From assembly GCA_942492445.1 (NCBI GenBank), contig CALOEW010000019.1, positions 1 through 11,291 on the forward strand: a stretch of DNA of 11,291 nt, read 5' to 3'. Both the position numbers and the translations under genes were made by a program. This DNA comes from NORP240 sp942492445 (lineage in GTDB: Bacteria > Pseudomonadota > Gammaproteobacteria > Pseudomonadales > Pseudohongiellaceae). Numbering within the stretch: position 1 is the first letter of the stretch; every line of letters starts with the position of its first letter. Shown piece after piece: positions 7,429 to 11,291 of the stretch. Below the pieces are notes generated by a model. It made no database searches. It was not told where the DNA came from and worked only from the letters and a program-made list of their open reading frames with translations.

Positions 7429-8075
7429 ACGGCATTCACGACATGGGTGGAATGGACAACCTGGGTGCTCTGGACATAGAACCGGACGAACCGGTGTTTC
7501 ACGACCCCTGGGAGGGCAGGGTATACGGGCTGCTGATGAGCTGGAACACCTGGGGACGCTGGAGTCAGTGGGGCAGCTTTCGCTACGCCCTGGAGCAGAT
7601 TGATCCCGCTGACTACCTGAGCTGGACCTATTACGAAAAGTGGTTTTCCGTCCACGAACGCAAGGCTCTTGAAACCGGCGTCGTGACCCCGGAAGAGTTG
7701 CAGGCAGGTCGGGCCGATCCGTCTGTGCCGATGCCCGAGCTTTCCCCCTATGATCCGCCCACACTGGGTTCGAGGAGGCTGCAGGTGGACGTGCCGGCAG
7801 ACTTTCAGCCCGGTGACAGGGTGCATGCCCGTGAGTTGAACCCGGATGGCCATATCCGGCTGCCACGCTATGTGCGGGACAAGACCGGCGAAATCGTCAG
7901 CGACAACGGTGTGTATGCCCTGCAGGACACTGATGCATCCGGAATCCGGCTGGGTAATACGCCACAGCACGTCTACACCGTGCAGTTTTCCGCCCGGGAG
8001 CTATGGGGGGAAAGAGGCCGCGTTAATGATTTTGTCCACGTTGATTTATGGGAGAGCTATCTTGAACATCCATAA
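7425..8075 (+). CDS. nthB: Nitrile hydratase beta subunit
   Basis: This 216-residue partner of the alpha subunit begins with M-N-G-I-H-D-M-G-G-M, the standard opening of the family. ATG 7425 overlaps the alpha stop as ATGA, and AGGAGG (7413-7418) lies 6 nt upstream, so translation is probably coupled. The N-terminal half includes W-G-R-W-S-Q-W and S-F-R-Y-A-L-E, whose Arg corresponds to a conserved residue that contacts the alpha cysteines. The C-terminal barrel-like half includes F-Q-P-G-D-R-V and H-I-R-L-P-R-Y-V-R, which is conserved in both iron and cobalt enzymes. Length is normal. It has no signal peptide. If alpha is Tat-exported, beta would have to travel bound to it, as known for other Tat complexes; this is inference. 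Confidence 0.95.
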   Translation: MNGIHDMGGMDNLGALDIEPDEPVFHDPWEGRVYGLLMSWNTWGRWSQWGSFRYALEQIDPADYLSWTYYEKWFSVHERKALETGVVTPEELQAGRADPSVPMPELSPYDPPTLGSRRLQVDVPADFQPGDRVHARELNPDGHIRLPRYVRDKTGEIVSDNGVYALQDTDASGIRLGNTPQHVYTVQFSARELWGERGRVNDFVHVDLWESYLEHP

Positions 8076-8430
8076 GATCCCGGCCGGCATTGACCTTAAA
8101 GATCTGCCGGCGCTGCCACTGGATGATGATGGCCCGGTTTTCGCCGAACCCTGGCAGGCCCAGGCGTTTGCCATGGTGCTTGAACTGACAGAGGCGGGAC
8201 GCTTCAGCTGGGCTGAATGGGCGTCAGCCCTGGGCCGGGAACTGCAAGATGCCGCTGCGGCCGGCAATCCCGATGACGGCTCCCGCTATTACTATCATTG
8301 GGTAGCCGCCCTGGAGAACCTGGTGCAGCGCAAGGAGCTGGCCGCTAAGGAACAGCTTGAACAACGCAAAGAAGACTGGGGAAAGGCGTTCAGGAATACG
8401 CCACATGGCAAGCCGGTAGTGCTTGAGTGA
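8062..8430 (+). CDS. Nitrile hydratase accessory (activator/metallochaperone) protein
   Basis: This 122-residue protein belongs to the nitrile hydratase activator family (NhlE or P14K type). Such proteins bind the alpha subunit and help deliver cobalt by swapping subunits with the alpha-beta enzyme. TTG 8062 is the best start: GGAGAG (8051-8056) is 5 nt upstream and the protein then opens M-N-I-H-K-I-P. The gene overlaps the beta gene by 14 nt. Residues in P-V-F-A-E-P-W-Q-A-Q-A-F, F-S-W-A-E-W and Y-Y-H-W-V-A-A-L-E align with the N-terminal half of the beta subunit, reflecting their shared origin. The charged C-terminal tail (K-E-Q-L-E-Q-R-K-E-D-W) is typical. It has no signal peptide and no Cys, so it should act in the cytoplasm. 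No cobalt transporter gene of NhlF type follows. Confidence 0.9.
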   Translation: MNIHKIPAGIDLKDLPALPLDDDGPVFAEPWQAQAFAMVLELTEAGRFSWAEWASALGRELQDAAAAGNPDDGSRYYYHWVAALENLVQRKELAAKEQLEQRKEDWGKAFRNTPHGKPVVLE

Positions 8431-8465
8431 GCAGGTTATAGATATTACCCGGAAGAGAAGTGGCT

Positions 8466-8510
8466 CCAGGCGGCCAAGCCTGGTAAGCGGGGCGTGCCTG
8501 GTTTTGGCAC
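8466..8510. terminator. Two small hairpins between convergent genes
   Basis: CCAGGC (8466-8471) pairs with GCCTGG (8478-8483) over a 6-nt loop. GTGCC (8494-8498) pairs with GGCAC (8506-8510) over TGGTTTT. Both lie between the accessory gene stop (8430) and the methyltransferase stop (8574), where terminators for both directions are expected. Neither has a strong T-tract. Confidence 0.35.
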
Positions 8511-8573
8511 CCTGTCGGAAAGGACTTCCACTGGATACGTATGAGGGGCTTTCCCAGAGATTCCTTAGTTGTA

Positions 8574-9410
8574 TCAGATGCGCTCCAAAATGATGACGAG
8601 ATAACAAGTATAGGACCGCTGAATGCAAACCTGCAGAGCAGTACCTCCGGCAAGATTCTGCCAGTAAGAGCCTGGGAGTGGCAGGCGGGTCAGGCGGCTC
8701 ATAATGTACAGTAGCGGCTTGGGAAACGGACGTACGTATGCCGACAGGTCGATCACTTCCAATAATCGGAATCCCTGCCTATCAGCCAGAGCCAGAAAAT
8801 CCTCCCGGCTAAGCAGTTGATTGATCTGCCAGCCATGCCTAAATTGCTGAATCCAGACATTCGCCTCAGGCGACGGGGTTGGATTGACAAAGTCATCGCA
8901 GATCACGAGTCGGCCGCCCGGCAACAGGTTTTCCCGTGTCCTGTTCAGGAATTGATCGGGATTTTGGCAATGCACAAAAGATTCGATGGCACACGCTGCA
9001 TGGTGCTTTATCGGCACCGTGAAAGACTCAAAACTGCCAGTGACAAAAACAACATGTTCTCCACAACCCAGCCGCCGTGCCCGCTCTTGTGCCAACCTTA
9101 CCTGGTGGCCACTGATGCTGATTCCCAACACATCGGCGCCCAGCGTGTGATGCAGCCACGTAGCGGTTCCGCCAACACCGCAACCAAGATCCATTATGCG
9201 GAAGGGCTCAGTAAAGTGATTGACTAATGGCCGTATCGAGTCAGCCACACGTGCATTCAGCTCTTGGAATGCCTGTTGGCGATTGGCGACCTCTGGCGTC
9301 CAGATGGCCCTGTGAATGGCTGCCACATCACCACTACCCCCAAACTGCAAAAATTTGCGAGTATTGGCATCATAGTAGTTGGCAATATCGGCGTCATTGG
9401 AAATGGGCAT
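8574..9410 (-). CDS. Class I SAM-dependent methyltransferase
   Basis: This 278-residue protein has the Rossmann-fold methyltransferase core. The SAM-binding motif I is I-M-D-L-G-C-G-V-G-G at residues 72-81. It is followed by the motif II region G-A-D-V-L-G-I-S-I-S and the post-motif segment L-L-P-G-G-R-L-V-I-C-D-D. The N-terminal Y-Y-D-A-N-T-R-K-F and A-I-H-R-A-I-W, and the C-terminal R-P-F-P-K-P, recall small-molecule C-, O- or N-methyltransferases of the tocopherol or prenyl type. The acceptor cannot be told from sequence. ATG 9410 is chosen; an upstream in-frame TTG at 9416 is possible, and neither has a clear Shine-Dalgarno. The gene converges on the nitrile hydratase operon, and no pathway partner is adjacent on its own strand. 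Confidence 0.85.
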   Translation of the reverse strand: MPISNDADIANYYDANTRKFLQFGGSGDVAAIHRAIWTPEVANRQQAFQELNARVADSIRPLVNHFTEPFRIMDLGCGVGGTATWLHHTLGADVLGISISGHQVRLAQERARRLGCGEHVVFVTGSFESFTVPIKHHAACAIESFVHCQNPDQFLNRTRENLLPGGRLVICDDFVNPTPSPEANVWIQQFRHGWQINQLLSREDFLALADRQGFRLLEVIDLSAYVRPFPKPLLYIMSRLTRLPLPGSYWQNLAGGTALQVCIQRSYTCYLVIILERI

Positions 9411-9526
9411 AGGCAAGCTATTCGGGGATTTGATTCAGCTGCATCGAATGGTCTCCGTGTCTTTTTTATAATTGGAGATGCAAGGGTGACGTACACGTTT
9501 TAGCCTAAAGATGAAACATAGTGCCA

Positions 9527-9544
9527 ACCCCCCGTTTGGGGGGT
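9527..9544. repeat. Perfect G/C hairpin
   Basis: ACCCCCC (9527-9533) pairs with GGGGGGT (9538-9544) over a GTTT loop. It lies about 115 bases upstream of the methyltransferase start and just outside the AT-rich region. It could be a terminator core without a T-tract, a structured leader of the methyltransferase mRNA, or a scar at a junction. Confidence 0.4.
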
Positions 9545-9558
9545 CCAGATCAGTTAAC

Positions 9559-9582
9559 GAACTCAGGTGAGTTCATTTTTTT
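9559..9582 (+). terminator. Short stem followed by seven T
   Basis: GAACTC (9559-9564) pairs with GAGTTC (9569-9574) over AGGT, and ATTTTTTT follows directly (9575-9582). That is the layout of a rho-independent terminator on +, although the stem is short and no + gene lies just upstream. It could insulate the AT-rich region to its right. Confidence 0.4.
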
Positions 9583-9750
9583 AAACTCGGGTCAACAGTC
9601 GGGCATTCCATGGTTTACTTTTGGTCTATGATACAGGCTTCGATAGACACTCACTACTCCATCGAGATCGCGTACTTCTCCCTGAGAAAGGTAAGATTGA
9701 CGAGCAGCTGTAATCCAGACGCGACGGATTGCAAAAAGGGGGATTTTGAC

Positions 9751-9849
9751 ATGGGATTCCTTTCATCCTTGAAAGAATATTTCCTGAAACACAGTTTAGC
9801 AGGTATTTTAAAAGGTACTTTACCTTTTAATAATTTTGGTTTGCCGTAG
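9751..9849 (+). CDS. Possible 32-residue amphipathic peptide
   Basis: ATG 9751 is preceded by AGGGGGA (9737-9743) 7 nt upstream, a strong Shine-Dalgarno for such a short frame. The peptide begins M-G-F-L-S-S-L-K-E-Y-F-L-K-H and ends P-F-N-N-F-G-L-P. Alternating hydrophobic and Lys residues in the first 20 positions could form an amphipathic membrane-binding helix. No family is recognised. A perfect 9-bp hairpin (9809-9817 with 9821-9829, loop CTT) lies inside the frame, so the sequence may instead be shaped by RNA structure. The same frame extends upstream to ATG 9610, but that start has no ribosome binding site. Confidence 0.35.
   Translation: MGFLSSLKEYFLKHSLAGILKGTLPFNNFGLP
9809..9829. 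repeat. Perfect 9-bp inverted repeat
   Basis: TAAAAGGTA (9809-9817) and TACCTTTTA (9821-9829) are exact complements around CTT. AT-rich bases follow on both sides. It may be a weak terminator or a structured element within the possible tiny ORF. Confidence 0.4.
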
Positions 9850-9923
9850 AGAAATAATTAATTAAGTGACTTCAAAGACTTACAAATATAGGCAGCAGGG
9901 CGGCCGTTCTTATAAAGTATACC

Positions 9924-9972
9924 CGCTAATAATTATTATGAGGTCGAAGACCTCATTAACAGACTGTTAGGT
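9924..9972 (+). repeat. attC-like recombination site, left
   Basis: The right end GTTAGGT (9966-9972) fits the integron R' consensus GTTRRRY exactly. An 8-bp stem, ATGAGGTC (9938-9945) with GACCTCAT (9949-9956), occupies the place of the L''/L' boxes. CGCTAAT (9924-9930) is an imperfect R'' whose CTAA can pair with TTAG of the R' box. The overall length of about 49 bp is short for an attC but within reason. The next gene starts 35 bases after the R' box, as in a gene cassette. No integrase gene is visible, so this rests on structure alone. Confidence 0.45.
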
Positions 9973-10007
9973 AGCCAAGCGAACATCGAGTGGACGGATA
10001 AAACTAA

Positions 10008-10821
10008 ATGACCAAGCACATTGATAAATTTAAGTCTGATCTCGATAAACTGATTTCCAAAGGAGAAAAACTTCAGAATGCTATCAACAGGGAGTGCTTT
10101 CCTCACGAATTTGAAGAAGCTGTGGAAGAGTCATTTCCTGACAAGAAAAAGAGGAAGGCCTTTATTGAGACAATCCCTTCATTTAAGTCGGATTACCAGA
10201 CTTGGTACTCCAGAAGCTAAGACTTTGATTTCTCAGCTACTACCAAATCGCCTAGATGATTTCGTAAGACACTATCAGAAGCCCAAACCTCGCAAAGATA
10301 TTGACTATGAAAGTTACCGAATTGAAGACTATTTCCAAGGGCTGACAGTAACTAAAAGTTACGGAGACACCGTCGTAGGACCGAAAGCGGCTATTCCACA
10401 TTTCGAACAGCAGCTGGCAATATTGAAATCAGTCAAGCCTAAATTCGAAAGCTCACTTTTTGAAATTCAGCAATTAGTCCAAGCTGACCTATTTGATTCT
10501 GAGCTCGATGCCGCTCGGGAATTGTTAAAGAACAAATTTGTTAGAGCGGCCGGAGCTCTCGCTGGAGTCGTACTTGAAAGCCACCTTGGACAAGTGTGCC
10601 TGGACAAAGGCATCAAATTCCGGAAAAAGAACCTCAGTATTTCAGATTTCAATGATGCATTAAAACAACACGGAACCATTGGAATCTCTGATTGGCGCTT
10701 TATTCAGCATCTAGGGGATCTAAGAAACCTCTGTGATCACAAGAAATCTGACGATCCTACCGCAGCTCAAATAAAGGATCTTATTGACGGCGTGGAAAAA
10801 ATTTCAAAGACAATATATTAA
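10008..10821 (+). CDS. Uncharacterised protein with HEPN-like C-terminal half, frameshifted
   Basis: Reading from ATG 10008 gives 68 clean residues to W-Y-S (10203-10211). That frame then stops at 10218-10220, while a matching sequence E-A-K-T-L-I-S-Q-L-L-P continues one base later from 10213 to the stop at 10819-10821. One extra base at 10211-10212 explains this; joined, the product has about 270 residues. The first 68 are rich in Lys and Glu. The middle carries R-K-D-I-D-Y-E-S-Y-R-I-E-D-Y-F. The C-terminal half is helical (A-A-G-A-L-A-G-V-V-L-E, then W-R-F-I-Q-H-L) and contains L-R-N-L-C-D-H, an R-x4-H motif with Arg239 and His244. That is characteristic of HEPN domains, many of which are RNases. 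From memory this is a widespread uncharacterised family. The Shine-Dalgarno is weak (GGACGGA about 9 nt upstream). The gene sits between two attC-like structures. Confidence 0.7.
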
Positions 10822-10834
10822 TGGCGAAAAGTCT

Positions 10835-10889
10835 ACCTAACGAATAAGGATAAGTCGCGCGTCAGCCGCGACTTATCCTGTTGTTGAAG
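10835..10889 (+). repeat. attC-like or terminator hairpin, right
   Basis: ACCTAAC (10835-10841) fits the R'' consensus RYYYAAC and is the exact complement of GTTAGGT at 9966-9972. It starts 14 bases after the upstream stop codon. A perfect 13-bp stem follows: AGGATAAGTCGCG (10847-10859) with its complement at 10867-10879, around a 7-nt loop. The expected R' box is poor: GTTGAAG (10883-10889) matches GTTRRRY in six of seven positions and pairs only weakly with R''. The stem alone could be a terminator, though no T-tract follows. I favour the end of a gene cassette with a degenerate or damaged R' end. Confidence 0.45.
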
Positions 10890-11084
10890 GAGCCCGTCCC
10901 GGTTAGTACTCTTTATAGGAATTATATTCGGTGAGAACATCGGTTGCCGCGCCGGGTATCCGACGGCGACTTTTCTCAGGCGAGTTTACGCCTCGCCCTG
11001 GTGACGATCAATTCGCTGTTGCCTTAATCAATAAACTTCATTGCCTCCGCGTAAAGTCAGTGGGGGTTCTTGTTGCGCTTCTCT
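10890..11084. other. Non-coding DNA, probable end of an IS91-like element
   Basis: This stretch runs from the right attC-like structure to the stop of the transposase remnant. GAAC at 10933-10936 is one of the tetranucleotides next to which IS91-family elements insert, so the element could end at about 10937. A stem GGCGAG (10980-10985) with CTCGCC (10993-10998) lies inside it. An open frame on + (10931-11122) ends in a lipoprotein-like string, but it runs antisense into the transposase and is not believed. Confidence 0.35.
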
Positions 11085-11291
11085 TTATCCCGGTTGCAGC
11101 TTGCGCTGAGCAAAATCTATGATCTTCATCGGGGCATGACACTTTTTGCAGAGGAAGCTCGGACGTGGTTTTTCGGCGAGCTTGGGAATAACAACACGCA
11201 GAACCCACTGCACCGTTTTCAATTGCCGTTTGGCATTGCCGTGCAAAAACCCGTAGTCCCGTGCCCGCCTGAATCCCTTTGGGCAAGGTGT
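11085..11291 (-). CDS. IS91/ISCR-like transposase, C-terminal part (5' end outside window)
   Basis: Reading the minus strand from the window edge gives 68 residues ending at TAA (complement of 11085-11087). They include C-P-K-G-F-R-R-A-R-D-Y-G-F-L-H-G-N-A-K-R, then V-Q-W-V-L-R-V, then F-L-C-K-K-C-H-A-P-M-K-I-I. The first block matches the end of the catalytic domain of Y2-type rolling-circle transposases of the IS91/IS801/IS1294 group (typically P-K-G-F-x-R-x-R-x-Y-G-F-L). The C-x2-C-H pair may be part of a zinc site. Catalytic tyrosines and the HUH motif would be further upstream, outside the window. Whether the element is intact cannot be seen. Such elements mobilise neighbouring DNA by one-ended transposition and are often found next to gene cassettes. 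Confidence 0.75.
   Translation of the reverse strand, partial: TPCPKGFRRARDYGFLHGNAKRQLKTVQWVLRVVIPKLAEKPRPSFLCKKCHAPMKIIDFAQRKLQPG

Larger units (their letters stand above)
9417..9750. other. Intergenic region with two hairpins
   Basis: This gap holds the upstream side of the methyltransferase gene and the leader of a tiny ORF. It contains a perfect G/C stem at 9527-9544 and a terminator-like stem at 9559-9582, both listed separately. TATGAT at 9627-9632 is a good -10 box on +, but no matching -35 is seen. Base composition turns AT-rich across this gap. I see no gene of normal length in it. Confidence 0.5.

Noticed and set aside
7305..7970. 221-residue open frame on -
   Set aside because: Antisense to the nitrile hydratase alpha and beta genes, which are clearly real.
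10931..11122. 63-residue frame ending in a lipoprotein-like A-A-C-A-E string
   Set aside because: The hydrophobic run is at the C-terminus, not the N-terminus, and the frame is antisense to the transposase end.
11038..11286. 82-residue Cys-containing frame on -
   Set aside because: It is in a different frame from the transposase reading, which matches a known family; this frame matches nothing.

Overview
The window looks like chromosomal DNA of a Gram-negative proteobacterium, most likely a marine-type gammaproteobacterium. The grounds are a large TonB-dependent outer-membrane receptor with a VEEVVVTGS-type TonB box, a Sec-exported c-type cytochrome, a cobalt-type nitrile hydratase operon and good Shine-Dalgarno sites. 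Most of the window is moderately GC-rich. The part from about 9,500 to 10,830 is visibly more AT-rich and looks acquired.

Left part (1-5,336): the 3' end of a repeat-containing surface or periplasmic protein and a secreted mono-haem cytochrome c with an uncharacterised N-terminal domain, both on +. They converge on a 969-residue TonB-dependent receptor on -. A long hairpin between the convergent genes probably terminates both. About 1.2 kb without a convincing gene (5,337-6,502) follows; it includes the receptor's promoter side.

Middle (6,503-9,410): a compact nitrile hydratase operon of alpha subunit, beta subunit (ATGA overlap) and accessory/metallochaperone protein (TTG start, overlapping beta). 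Two things are odd. The alpha subunit carries a clear twin-arginine (Tat) signal peptide, which suggests a folded cobalt enzyme sent to the periplasm, with beta possibly carried along. The alpha reading frame is also broken by a shift at a run of five T. A possible small membrane ORF precedes the operon. A class I SAM-dependent methyltransferase follows on the opposite strand.

Right part (9,417-11,291): an AT-rich mobile-looking region. A tiny ORF is followed by a structure resembling an integron attC site (R' box GTTAGGT). Next comes a frameshifted gene whose C-terminal half looks like a HEPN-type domain with an R-x4-H motif. Then there is an ACCTAAC box with a 13-bp stem, which resembles the start of a second attC. 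The window ends in the C-terminal part of an IS91/ISCR-like transposase on -. No integrase is visible. Two frameshifts in otherwise intact genes mean base-calling error must be excluded before either is treated as biology. No tRNA, rRNA or CRISPR array was seen.
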